The position numbers and the translations under genes were made by a program. A stretch of DNA of 64,000 nucleotides from the NCBI GenBank assembly GCA_016785225.1, contig JAFBJZ010000782.1, positions 806,001 through 870,000 on the forward strand, read 5' to 3'. Every line of letters begins with the position of its first letter. Within the stretch, counting starts at the first letter, position 1. Positions 15,088 through 26,900 of the stretch are shown here, in pieces. The notes beneath the pieces were generated by a model that searched no databases, had not been told where the DNA came from, and worked only from the letters and a program-made list of their open reading frames with translations. The stretch comes from Psettodes erumei (Eukaryota; Chordata; Actinopteri; Pleuronectiformes; Psettodidae).

Positions 15088-16884
15088 GTGCAATCATGGA
15101 AGTCAGTAGCTTCTGGAGCTGATAAGACATGGCTACCGGCACTTACGAGGCAAAGAGAGGAGGACTGGAAACTAAGGGCTTTTACTTACAATCATTTACA
15201 CAGATTAACTTGTCAGTTGCTTTAGTTGAAAGCATTTGGTCTAAGGAATGTGAGAAATGCAAATCACAAGTCCCCCAACCAATGTTTAAAACTTGCTTGT
15301 TTTGCCTTAAAAAACTGTCCAAAACCCCAATTATGCACTTAATAAGGATATAGAAACAAAGAAAAACACAGATTGTCATTTTTGAGATGTCACAACTGGA
15401 ATATTGGGCATTTTCTCATTATAACTGTTGTCAAATAGAACTTTGTAGACGGACCAGTAATTAATCATTGATTCAATTTATGAATATTAACTCAAATTTG
15501 TCAGCCTAAAACAGAGACAGAGACTGAGAGCCTTGGAGGAATTTGAACCAAAAAAAAACTTCAGACAAATACGGTGTAGTTGCTGTGTTATGATAGCTGC
15601 TTCGGCATCTGCGGCAATAAGAATAACTGAAACAAGTCCACATGCGGGCAACTGTGATCCATTCACCACGCCAATTCCCTGACTCCTCACCATGCGTTGA
15701 TGGAAGCTCAGTGGTGCTCCAGAGCAGACTTTGGGGTGAATAAAAGTCAATAGAAAGGTTTGCCACAGCGCACTTTTGCTCCGCCGCTGTGGTCGTGTAA
15801 ACTTCCCGCGGCACCCGACACTTCCTCGTGCTGGCTTTGGAAATGCGAACGAGCAGGAGCGGAGCGGGAGCTTTCCGGAAACAGAGGCGTGTGACATCTA
15901 GAACCCAAACCTCTAATCGCACCACAATGTGTGCTCATGTTTCGCTGGAATCCAATGATGTACCAAGGCAGCTATTCCACTATTTATGCTGCTGTGTGAC
16001 ATGGATCTGAATTAACAGCACATAATTTAAAATTTTGGATTTAAATGGCTGCCACCTTAACAATACTGCTTTATCAGAAACCCCGGGAGAGTATTGGTGA
16101 AACTTTCAACAACCGTCAAGCAATTGTTATTTATTTGTCCAGATCTATGTAGAACTGCCACACTGATGTGATACTTCAGAAGGTCAACGAGCAGTAAAAC
16201 TATTTAAACTACATGCAAATAATTCCACCTGCTCCCTCAATACTTAGAACCAAACTTCCTGGATAATACCGATCACTATCTTTGAAGTAAATAGGATGAT
16301 GCTGTAACTCTCACTGTAAAGTCATTGTAAAGTTCACACACAGACAACAAAGGTATTCCTGCTAAAATGACAATGTCTTAGTTGAGTACTGCAGAAGCCA
16401 ACAGGAAACCAGATCTCCAGGCTTGGTCACCTCTGAGACCTGGATGTAGAAAAAACCACCTGTGATTGTAGACAAAGTTCCTTCCTTCACCTGTGAAAAA
16501 AACCCTGACAGCACCTACTACTGTATGTACCATGAACAGCTGTATTGCCACAGATGCGCTGATAGTAGATCTGGGCTGGGCTGGGGCCAGGAAGTGGGCT
16601 TGTTGTGACAGGAATGTTTCTGCATACAAAGAAAAAAATCTGTGGACTAACTGGGAGAAATACAGAAATGAGATGCTATGAAATGTCACTCGGCTTTCCA
16701 CACAAATCAGGGGGCAACATGTGGAACCCCTCTGTGCCAGCGGCTGCCCTGGCAATCCCGAGTGAGTTGACAATCATAGCAATGCATACAAATGCCATGT
16801 GTGCACAGTCACAAGGCACAACCTGGGAGCTGGAAATCAAACACATCATCTGCTGGTTTGAAGTTAACACCGAAGCCGACTCAC

Positions 16885-17088
16885 CTGTGACATCTGGGGT
16901 CTGAAATTGATCTCCTTCAGGTCCACTGATCCCGGCGAGAGGTTGTGCAACATCTGGCACAGGAGCACTCCGTCTCGCAGGGCCTGTGCCAAGTCGAAGA
17001 CGGCCGCCGAGGGCCACACGACCCGATGGTTCGGGGGCAGGACCTTGCAGTCTATCAACCACCGCCCGCATTGTCTCCACTCCTCCAT
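16885..17088 (-). CDS. vav2: Vav2 guanine nucleotide exchange factor, first coding exon (residues 1-68)
   Basis: The exon encodes 68 residues beginning [15 protein letters not shown] and ending INFRPQMSQ, then a CAG|GTGAGT donor. This is almost identical to the N-terminus of human VAV2 (MEQWRQCGRW...), the first part of the calponin-homology domain that helps hold the protein autoinhibited. Vav2 is a phosphotyrosine-regulated exchange factor for Rho and Rac GTPases acting under receptor tyrosine kinases at the membrane and cytoskeleton. The ATG at 17088-17086 is chosen because it matches the family start. The frame stays open about 30 codons upstream, but without a further ATG in that stretch. 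The phase-0 donor fits the known gene structure. The rest of the protein (remaining CH, DH, PH, zinc finger, SH3-SH2-SH3) lies beyond the left edge. Confidence 0.96.
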
Positions 17089-18250
17089 ATCGGCTCCCGG
17101 GGACCTTCCCAGCAAAGTAGCCTTACCGAGTCGACGGGCTGGTTCACAGTGGGCTGAAAGCGGCAGCTCGCCTCGCACGAGCAGGCACTGCGGTCGGTTC
17201 CTTCTCTGCGCCGGATGTCCTAATCATTCACTATCAGCTCGGTGATCTGGCAGTTTCACAACTTTATGTTAATCACAGTACGTCACCGCACTATGTCCCC
17301 TGTCCAGACACATGTCAGCTCTCCTGTCCTCCCGACGCGGAGATGATGAAAGCTTGAAAATGACCAAAATAACAAGAACACTCTCTCATCGGCTCGGGCT
17401 CAGCAAACGGCAGCGATGTGATCAGAAAGCAGAGGCGTGCTGCGGGAATCTCCTTCATTCTTAAAAACTTTTCCCAGCATATCCGTTCCAAAAGCCAGGG
17501 TTACAACAGAGGCAGAGAAGACAGCTGGATGCAGCGGTTTGTCATGTAGAGACTTCACCAGCGTCTCACATTTCAGTGCGCCGAACAGCACAGCTTACAA
17601 TACAATGTAGGGAGAGGGGGGAAAAGCACACGGCGCTTCAAGTCTGTTTAGTTGTTCAGCCAAAGTCCGGAGTCACCTACCGCATTTAGCGTTTCCCCGC
17701 GAGTTCAACGCCAAAAAACAAGAACTTCCAGTAATTTCCAGAGCAAAAAAACAGAGAATACACGGAGCGGTGTGTCCACAACGCTAGGGTCCCCCTCTTC
17801 TCACAGCACAATCTAAACATCGCTCTGCCGCCGCGAAACATGTCCAGTGAAGGAAAAACAAACAAATGAGCGTTTACTTTTATCGGGTTAATATTACTTC
17901 GCTTGGCGCCTTTTACGCACGCTCAAAACAGCGTTACGCGTGCACGCCGCTTTGCTTTTCTGTGATTGCTGCCTCCCTTCCGTTCGCGTCCTCTCTCCCT
18001 CTCCCTCTCCTCGTTTCCCTTACGGACGCAGATGTTCGAGCGGTTCCCAACTCCCGACCCCGCGCTGCACAGATCTGAGGAGAAACCCGTCCACGCTTCG
18101 GGCTCGGTGCCGACCCGGGCTCGCACGTGCCGGTGATCTGGTGCAAAGTTAAAGTTGGATCGTGTGCCCACACTTTGTTAAAGTGGCTCCGTACTCTCAA
18201 GAATGTGAGGTTCAGGGACTATTTTTGTTAAACTGGGAGCTGTGGACGCG
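17089..18250 (-). promoter_or_regulatory. vav2: vav2 5' leader and probable CpG-rich promoter
   Basis: The DNA just upstream of the vav2 start is rich in CpG and GC blocks (for example around 17161-17240 and 17930-18150), unlike the AT-rich sequence on either side. That is typical of a vertebrate gene start. I cannot place the transcription start or a single core element. No other gene is visible here. The short open frames on both strands are low-complexity or arginine-rich and look like chance products of GC-rich DNA. Confidence 0.5.
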
Positions 18251-20509
18251 CCCTCTGACGGATGAAGCGCACAACTGCACGGGTGACTGACACAAGGGTA
18301 TTAAAGGGACAGTTCAAACAAATCAAAACAAAGCAAAATGAAACGAAATTGTAACAATACAAAACTAAACTAATCTAAACATTTTCTACCTTGAATGCTG
18401 TGTAATAATGCTTTTGGGTGATATGAGACTACGGTAAATCTGTGTATGTGTGCTTACACTGTGTGAATCTCAAAATCCCACGACTGACCAACAGCAATAC
18501 CTCACGAGAGAACTGGCCTTTATAGTTTATTGTCTCTTCAACAACCTTCTATTTTATTGAAGACAGTGTGTGACAGTGAACCAAGCATCTAGCTCAGGCG
18601 GTCATGTGACTTTGTGTTGTCACTACAGAATAATAAAGATGTACAGATGCACTTTAGGGACTAAAAACTCATCTTGTTCAGCACGTTAACCAGGTCGTCT
18701 GTAGTTCTCACATCGATCACAGTCTACATGAGACAGCTGCTCAGTGTATTCTCACAGTGGCAGCCCTGCAATCAAAATCTGGCAACACACTTATTTACTG
18801 ATACAGTCAATGGAGATGCTGTTTTCACAAAATTAGTGACTTGTTGAGCAAGTAGCAGGTAAAGTGACAGATCTTTCCCTCAAGAGCAAAACAAACCTGG
18901 AAGAAAGTGAAGTTTGAAGTTGGACTCTCTGACTTCCATGACAACAACATGTCAGTGTTGTCACAGCTTGCTTCCCCTTTCCAACTGTTTAGATGCTTTA
19001 GGTTGCATTTTTCCTCTTCCTGAAATCTCCCGGTCCATTTTAATAAAATAACCACAATCCCTCAATTAATCACTTAATTATCACTATAATCATTGTGCCA
19101 CCTGTCCCTATTTAAATCCTCTTGGTTACGTCTCATTACTTTTTCAACTCAGTCATCAATGTCTTCCCACTTCCAGATTTCCACAGGGACGTAACACATT
19201 TGACTAATTTATCTGCAGACATAAATCACAGCAGCAACGCAAATTCTGATTGCAAAGCAGGACCCATACATCAGGGCCATGTACAAGTGGATGCATTGAA
19301 ACTGCCTCTTCATAGCAGATCCTTTGACTTGTGTCTACCAGTGTCGGAGGTATCATCACCTTCAGCTACATTTAGTGCTTGGTTTCTGACTGGCAAGTCA
19401 ACAACGGCCTCCCACCCAAACGTGTTACAACACCACTGGATGGCGGGAAGTCACAGAGATGCAACACCCAAGGTGTCTGCAGAATGTGACAGAATTATGG
19501 TGGTGTAACCAAAACGTTGGGGCTGTCTTTTGACTCCTTTAGCTGTCTCCACCTGGTAACACCCGAGACAGGGCGTCAGGTTACTAATTGCAAGTGTAGT
19601 GCAGAGACAATGGAATTGATTTTTCTTTTTTAGAGTTAAATCACCTCTGCATCTCCCTATATTCATCCATTGTACTGTTTGTGTTACTTAAGAGCAGCCC
19701 TTTTAGGCAAATCATCAATGACTTGGATGGACAACATTTTCAGTGACACTAAACCTCTCTAATGCACTTGTTGCCCTTAAGACACCTCTAACTACAGAGA
19801 AGATGCTTCAGTTATGCTCCACCTCTCCAAATCTTATCCCTAGCGCATATACATACAATCTGTGGGAATGAATCAGTTTCATCCCTTGCAGTTTCTCTGG
19901 CTTTATAACCAGTTTGAGTGACATCAGTAAGACTGCAATATATTTTAAAGCACCCTCTGTCAATTCAACAAAATCTGGACTGTAAATGGTTAACTAAAAG
20001 GATCCTTAAATCTTGGGGCATTCAAAAGCAGGCTAGGTGAACAGCTGATAATAATGTCAGTTGTATGATGCATTGAGTGTGATGTACAAATTGTGTTTGA
20101 GTCTGGCTAATGGAGCCTGGAGATCACTTAACCTTTAAAGACCTTTTTAACAGCCCCATCAGCCTAAAATATGTTCTGAGAAATCTTTAAGCAGGCCTTT
20201 TACCGGGGGAACCGTGTTGCCCAGCTCACACCAGCTGCAGAGCAAGCTGAAAAAACAGAACTTTGTGGTTGTCAGCAGCTCCAGACTGTTTCTCCTATGT
20301 GATGGTATACATAATTTGAAAAAACTGTTGTCAACTGAGAAGATCCCGTGTCCTCTGTAAATCCTGTCTCGACATCTAAGCGAAGGTCAGGCAAATATGA
20401 CAAGATGCTGCTATAATATTCCATCATTTACTTCAATTCCTCATGTACCTCACTTAAAAACCAACAGATAACCTTCAAAGAAAACACACAGCTTTTTTAA
20501 AAATAAAAC

Positions 20510-20640
20510 AAGGTGCTGTGGTGGTGCCCTAAAGGTCATAGCAACAGTCTTAAGGGTTGCTGGTTTGATCCCCGGAACGACAGGATCATTGTAAGCAGAG
20601 GTGCAAATAAAGGTTTAAAATAATTTTTAAAAAATAGTTT
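20510..20640 (+). mobile_element. tRNA-derived SINE-like remnant
   Basis: A GTGGTGGTGCCC stretch (A-box-like, about 20520) is followed 30-40 bases on by GGTTTGATCCCC (20562-20573), a good RNA polymerase III B box. Further on come TTTAAAATAATTTTTAAAAA-type tails. This layout is that of a tRNA-derived SINE. No intact tRNA cloverleaf is apparent, so I do not call a tRNA gene. Confidence 0.4.
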
Positions 20641-21844
20641 AAGTAGTTCCAGACCTCCTTCTTACAATGGCTAGAAAAATACAGTCCTGTCCCCAGATCC
20701 ACTATTGCTGGACTACCTTTAAGAAAGGCTCCTCATTCCTATCTGATGCTGGGATACTGCTAAGTCCTCCCAGAAGTGCATGTGTATATGGTCTACACAG
20801 TATATGAACGTGATGCAATGCAGGGCTACAAAATTACATCCTCAGCAAAATCTCTTCCTGGATAAGTAATGTATTTAAAACACATTAATAAGCACCATAT
20901 ATGTTGTTACAAATTGTAACAGTTGTATTATCAGATAATTATGCATTTGAGATTCTTGATATGTCACATTAGCATAAATCGTTTACTGACCAGAAGTGCA
21001 TGCATGTGCAAGTTCATTCTGCATACCTTGATGCAAATTGACATTGTGAACCGCATTCATTGAGTTTGGTCTTCTACAAGGTAGAGAAAAGAAAATGAAA
21101 ACCAGAGATCCATTAATCAAAGCAAACCCAGTCTCTTATACGCCGTGTCTGGAGAGTTGCGTGCGTGTGGTCTTTTTAACATGGCATTCATGCGCTGTGA
21201 GCGATGGCCAGCGCTGGCAAAAATGACTAGTTGTCATTGAAGTTGTGGCATTGATCCATCAAGCACCAAGGTCGCTTGGGGGCCACTTGGGTGGCATGTT
21301 CCATGTTGTGTGATGGGAATGCAGGTTGCACAGAGCATGTCACAGCAATATGAGCTGTGCAACAACATCAGCCTTACTTTATTTTGAATTTTATTCCAAG
21401 CACTGATACAAAATAGACATCAGACATAGACATCAATTAAACTCTAACCACTGTCCAATAAAAAGGAACATTTAATATGTTTCGGAATTTACAATAGAAT
21501 AGAGTTCCTCTTTTGTCATTGCACTGGTGTGCACAATAAAATTCAGTTGCTCCACCTTGTGGAACTCCCATAAGTCAGGAAGCTAAAATTAATTTGTACA
21601 AACAGCATGCATGCACACACATCCACACATGCACCCTAATGTATTCATCTTGCAGTATTAGATATTACACAGTCCACTCCACTCCACCTGCAGTCTCATA
21701 AGTGAAACTGTGAAAAGTAATCTCAACAATGTTGAGGATGGCGCATCATCGCCATCTTGTGGTTGATTACTAAACTGCAAAAAGTGTTTTATCACAAACG
21801 AGCAATTTGTCCACTTAGCTGAATTTAATATATTCTCCCTGCAA

Positions 21845-22235
21845 ATATGAGCCAGTACTTTACGCTCATAGGTTTCTCATACAAAGCTCCTTGGCTGCAC
21901 AGCTCCAGTGGTTCCAGCCCACGCTGTAAGGAGTGTGAGCCTGTGGAGGCCCCAGCTGTGGCACCAGCACTGGGCATGTGCCAGAATTTCCCACCAGCGC
22001 ACTGATACTGCAGCGTACCTGTCTCTTGGCTCTCCTCAGCCAACCCTGAAGAGATAACATATTTACTCCCTCAGGCCTTTAAGACTCTGCAGGTCAAGAT
22101 GATCTTCTCCCCCAGGCTGCCTGGTTTAGCCTCGATGAATTCCACTGTCGCTTTGATAACAATCAAAACCTACAAAGACAGCTGATAGCAGCCCTTTCCC
22201 TGACTCCCCCCTTTGTCACAGAGGAGTATGAGGTG
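21845..22235 (+). pseudogene. unidentified coding-like stretch, possibly a decayed exon or relic
   Basis: On the plus strand, protein-like segments are joined by stops and frame changes. One reads YEPVLYAHRFLIQSS, then VPEFPTSALILQ in the same frame after two stops, then from about 22097 a stop-free stretch including FSLDEFHCRFDNNQ and SLTPPFVTEEYE. The last stretch is preceded by an acceptor-like CTGCAG and followed by a donor-like GAG|GTGAGG. I do not recognise the protein. It could be an exon of an unannotated gene, a decayed pseudogene or chance. Confidence 0.2.
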
Positions 22236-23149
22236 AGGAACCTGCTGTGAAGGCAAACGTGCTTGTCTTCATTTGTATCTGTAATCTGTCTCTGAATGAA
22301 CATAAAGCTCCTGTTGCTCGTGCTGTTATAATTCTCATGCTTAACCAATCCAACACAAAAACCTATTGGACCAACATCTGTAATAATTAAAATTTTTAAA
22401 CGTCTAGTATGTGAACGCACATCCAATGCAGTCAGCTTAGACTTAGAAATTGGATTTTTATGTAGTATAAAGAACAAACTGTATTTGCACACATTCGAGT
22501 GTCGTCATTCATCAGTAAAAAAATCACTGAAAAAAAAGGTCTCCATGAGTGGCACAAGATACATATATATATGTTGCAAGAGTTACTTTTAAGTCAGTTA
22601 CTTTAGATAAATAGAAACCAAATAATAAAATGTAATATATATATTATCATATAAAATAAGGGTTGGAAATGATATATATGCAAATTACATTTGTTTTTTT
22701 GCTGTCTAGGCATACTAATACGCTTCAAAGAGATGTGATGGGTCTTCACTGTATTAACATCCAATAAAAATGTCGGAGACATAAATAACATTGAGTAGGA
22801 TGTTCAACTTGACAGATTACTGAACTCCATTTTCAAAGCTCTGCCAGTTGACTTTCATACCACAATCTTTTGAAGTCTGAATGCAAGGAAAACACAATTA
22901 AAACATTCCATCATGCTCCAAGTACCCAGTAGAAGCAGTCTGGAGTAAAATAGACTTCATCTTGCAAAATGCTGTGGAGCCCTTTACAAAGGCAAACTTT
23001 AAACTGTTGTTCTTGGAACAATTATCATTTTACCACAGTTTGATCTACACCCTGCCCTGGAACCAAGTAAGGGTCAGAAACTAAAAACAAGCAACAGCAT
23101 TTTTACATCCGATCCAGGCTTGGACAAAGGAATTTGGGCTAAAGAACAG

Positions 23150-23189
23150 AATCAAAATAAGTGAAAGTGAATTTTCACTTATTTTGATT
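23150..23189. repeat. perfect 17-bp inverted repeat with 6-base loop
   Basis: The arm AATCAAAATAAGTGAAA (23150-23166) is followed by a 6-base spacer and its exact reverse complement (23173-23189). It lies about 0.35 kb beyond the likely brd3 polyadenylation signal. It could be a small hairpin RNA, the core of a short inverted-repeat element, or a symmetric protein site. Confidence 0.85.
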
Positions 23190-23539
23190 GAGTCTGCACC
23201 ACACAATACGTCTAAACGCCTTCACTTCCATATTTGATGCACCAACACCTGAAAACACAAACAATACCGCTGGTAGTACATGCTGTTTGCCTTTGTTCAA
23301 ACGACTCCTGAATTTTCACAGGTCATTGGCATCAAATACCTTTTTTTTCTCGCTATCTGGAAAGAATATTTACATTTTAAGAACATTCAATTATTTTTTC
23401 TGATAGTGCAGATGAGAAACTACGCTCTCATAGTTTGTGTACATTCTAACGCTACGTATTAAACCAAGAGCTGTCTAATGCAACAACTGGATGGTTTAAA
23501 GGAAAATGCTTTTCTATGTTGCTTTTGAAAAAAAAGGTC

Positions 23540-23545
23540 TTTATT
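23540..23545 (-). other. brd3: brd3 polyadenylation signal candidate
   Basis: AATAAA on the minus strand, about 310 bases after the brd3 stop codon. It is the first canonical signal I see downstream of the stop. Confidence 0.45.
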
Positions 23546-23856
23546 TAAACAGTAAAGACAACTTGGGTGACAGAAAACAGGATATTGGTTGACGCTCAGA
23601 CTTTATGAAATGTGCCCTCACCTGGGCAGCAAGCCCACCCGGTTATGTTGTGGAATCATAGTGTCTGATAAGGAACACCAGCGACGGATATTGCGATTTA
23701 TAAATACAGATAATGAGAAAAGCCACACTGAATGTGAAAAAAAAAGAAAAAAAATGCTATGTAGGAATTTTCAACGTGGTGAACGTGTAATGAATACAAA
23801 AATAAACATGTTTAACATGATCACAAAAGAAGAAATAAATTAAAATAATGCAGCTG

Positions 23857-23960
23857 TCACGAGTCAGTGTTGTCTGAGCTGGAATCACTGGACCTGCTGA
23901 TGGCAGGATCTGAAGAGCTGCTGCCGTCGACGTGATGGGACGCTGCTTGACTGCTTTTCT
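23857..23960 (-). CDS. brd3: brd3 last coding exon (serine/aspartate tail and stop)
   Basis: After a TTCAG acceptor the frame reads [17 protein letters not shown] to [11 protein letters not shown] and TGA. The tail resembles the serine/aspartate-rich C-terminus of BRD3 but is much shorter. Confidence 0.9.
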
Positions 23961-26900
23961 CTGAACGAAGGGAAGTAAGAGAAGGACCATCACCAGTGAA
24001 ATGCTATGTGAAAAGTGCTGAACAGTGTCAAACATGAAGGTGTAGGGAAGGCTGTGCACTTACTCTGAAATTTCTTAAACTTCTGATACAGACAAGACTT
24101 GACATACTGCTCCAGTGCCCGCAGGGTGGATGGCTTCAGCACCTCGAAGTCGATCTCGATCTCGTCCGGGTTGGCGTCGCACATGGAGGGCTCTCGTGTC
24201 TGAATGATGTGCACCACGCGGCCCAGCTTCATGCCGGGTAACCGATTAATGTCCAGACTCAGCTGGTGCTTCTCTTCGTACGTCATCGGCAGAGATTCGT
24301 CATTTGAATCCCAGTCTTTCCTTCCCTTCCACAACTTCCTAAAATTCAAGACAAAGGAGCCAAAGGTCTCTATGGATGTAACTATGTAAACAAAGTAATT
24401 CCGTCGTGCAAAACGTCGTACCTTGAGCTGGAATTTGAAGCACTCTTGGAGTTTGCGTTTACTTTGCTTTGCCCGCTGTCCTTTTGGTTGGTCTTTTCTT
24501 TCTTCTTCTTTGATTGAGTCTCAGGGGCTTTAGAGAGTGCGGTGAGCTGCTCGTGAACAGCTTTAAACTACATAAAGGGCCAAAAGAAATGGGTTAGTGT
24601 GGTGCCACATGATAACATCATAATTTGATTTGAACAGTCAACAATATCATCTCCTGTGTCTTTCTCTCTGCTGTACACTTCAGAGCCAGAAAGTGGCAGA
24701 AACAGTTTTGTAAATGCAGGGCAAGTCATTATTTTAGTAGCACAATAGAGCACAACACTGTAAACAGCAAAGATTTGACAGGTAGTGCCTGTAGTCCCAG
24801 CATTTGTAAGGAAGCCTATGTTGTATAGAGATCTGTGCGGGAACCCACCTGCTTTTGCATCTCAATAAGTCTGTCGATCTGCTGATATGCTGCCACTGCT
24901 TCCCCGCTGGAGGAACTGTTGCCACTTATCCCACCGAAACTTTCTTCCTCGACAAGCGTGGCGCTCACTAAAGGAATCAAAGGCACAGGCTCATCTGGCA
25001 TCTTGGCAAACCTCTTCTCGAACACATCCTGAAGCAAACACGGAAGACGAATCAAGTGAAACTGAAAGCTGAGCCTAGAGAACAAAAAATAAATAATAAT
25101 AATAATAAAAAATCTGTGAATCTGTAATTGTCAAATTTAATTCATTCAAAACACACCTGAAGTTTTCTGGCAAAAGTAACGACCTCATTATCCGGAGGGT
25201 TGTATTTGTAGCAGTTAGAAAAAATCAACCTAACGTCTGCAGCGAAACCTTGTGCATCTTGGTATTCTCCTGCTTTCATTTTTTTCTACAAAATAAAACT
25301 CAGGGTTAGCAAAGACATTAAAGCTAAGTGAACAATAGACAGACATTTTGCATGTGTTAATATATATACAGTATCTACATATAAGTACTTTAACAGTGCT
25401 GAGGTCCATGGGGTGTTTGATGATATCACGGTAATTGTGCAGCTGCAGAGCCTCAGTGTCGATAGGCTTGTAGAAAGGCCAGGCATAGGGTGTGTGTTTT
25501 CTGGAGAGCAGCTCCCTCAGGATACCGTCGCAGTACTTGAGCTGTTCACTCAGCTCATTCCCTTGTTGTGGCGAATCGTCTTCAGAGTCGCTCTTGGAAG
25601 AAGTGAGGGCGTGGCCCGTGCCTTCGCATCGCTTCTTGCTTTTGGATCTTTCGCTCAGACTGGTTACGGCCGCTGAGGACAAGTCGTCGGTAGCCTGGTT
25701 CTTCCTTTTCAGCACTTTCTTCTTCATTGGTACAAAAACCCCCCACCACAATAAGGTTAAGGTCATGCTCTCAGCTTCTAAAGTTAAAATGAGTTAGGCA
25801 GAAATAGTGACTCACTTTTGGGGATGTTGCTGATGAAGGACGTGCAGTTACAGTTCCATCCTGCCCACCTTATACAAGTTCAAGGGGAGAAAATAGAAAA
25901 AAGCACATATTTTAGTTTAAATAGTCCAAAGTGCTTGTATATTTTTTTGTCTTTTCTGGCAAAAAGGGCTGACAAATAGAAATGTAAGTATTTATATTTG
26001 GATTTAAAAATGTTTTTGCAAAATCTATGTTGCTCCTTGCAGATTTTTTGATCCTTTCTTATTTAATGAGGAGGACACAGATGGGCCAGTTTTTCTTCCC
26101 TCAGATGCATTGAATTTGTGCATCATCCACACAATCATGTATATATAATTGATAGAACAACACAGTTACATATTACAAAGTCATACAGCTTTCTTACAAG
26201 TAGCAGTTCATTACCTGGAGTATTGCCTTTTTTACCCCTCCCTTTGGCTGCATGAGGTAAAATCTCCACTTCCCCCTTGGGGATCTGGGCAACTTTCTGC
26301 AAGAAAATCTTTTCCAGGGCAAGGGCCATCAGCACTATATCATCTGTAGGCTACAGGGAAGATGAAAATCTGTAAGGATTTACTATCTGTGAGGCTAACC
26401 AGCATGAGAATTTTCCAGAAAAGAAACTAGTCACCTTGTTATATATGTAGCAGTTGGTGAACATGGTGTTGAAATCGAGCATGCATTCGCTTGCACTCCA
26501 GTAGTAGTTGTTCTCTAGGCGTTTCTTGATGGTTCCCAAATCCATGGGAGATTTTATGATCGTGTGATAATCCTGATTAAGAAAAAGACTCAACGTGTCT
26601 AATGAGTGGGATCTTAAATTTGCTTTTGTTGCACAACTTCAAAAGTATCTTTCAAAGACTTCCTGGTGAAGACGAGTTTGTTAGCGCACATTCCCTTCAT
26701 TCAAGTTCACAACAGTTTAGGTCTCATTGTCATACTTTTGGCCACCATTCCTGTCACTCACCAAAAACTCGAGGTTGACAGATTTATCATTCTGGCTGAT
26801 TGTGCTGCCCCAGTCATGCATCACTGTATTGCACTGATGCTCCATTCATAAAGTCAATGAAACGTCACTGTGCACCATGCCATTTTAAATTAAAATAACA

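Larger units (their letters stand above)
1..16884 (-). other. vav2: vav2 intron 1 (partial), no exon recognised
   Basis: This stretch lies downstream of the first vav2 coding exon in the direction of transcription and most likely is its first intron. I looked for the next exon of the calponin-homology domain (the one beginning FLCLKN in human VAV2) and did not see it. The open frames here are short, mostly begin at non-ATG codons and resemble nothing I know. The stretch holds a solo-LTR-like repeat (436-900) and CA and CT microsatellites. A very large first intron is usual for VAV2. Distal enhancers may lie here, but I cannot point to one. Confidence 0.6.
18251..23539. other. vav2-brd3 intergenic spacer
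   Basis: This is AT-rich sequence between the vav2 promoter and the brd3 3' end. It holds a tRNA-like SINE remnant near 20510-20640, a coding-like but unidentified stretch near 21845-22235, AT-rich repeats near 22560-22690 and a perfect inverted repeat at 23150-23189. I found no convincing gene: the longest open frame (19122-19508, plus) starts at TTG and resembles no protein I know. Confidence 0.6.
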
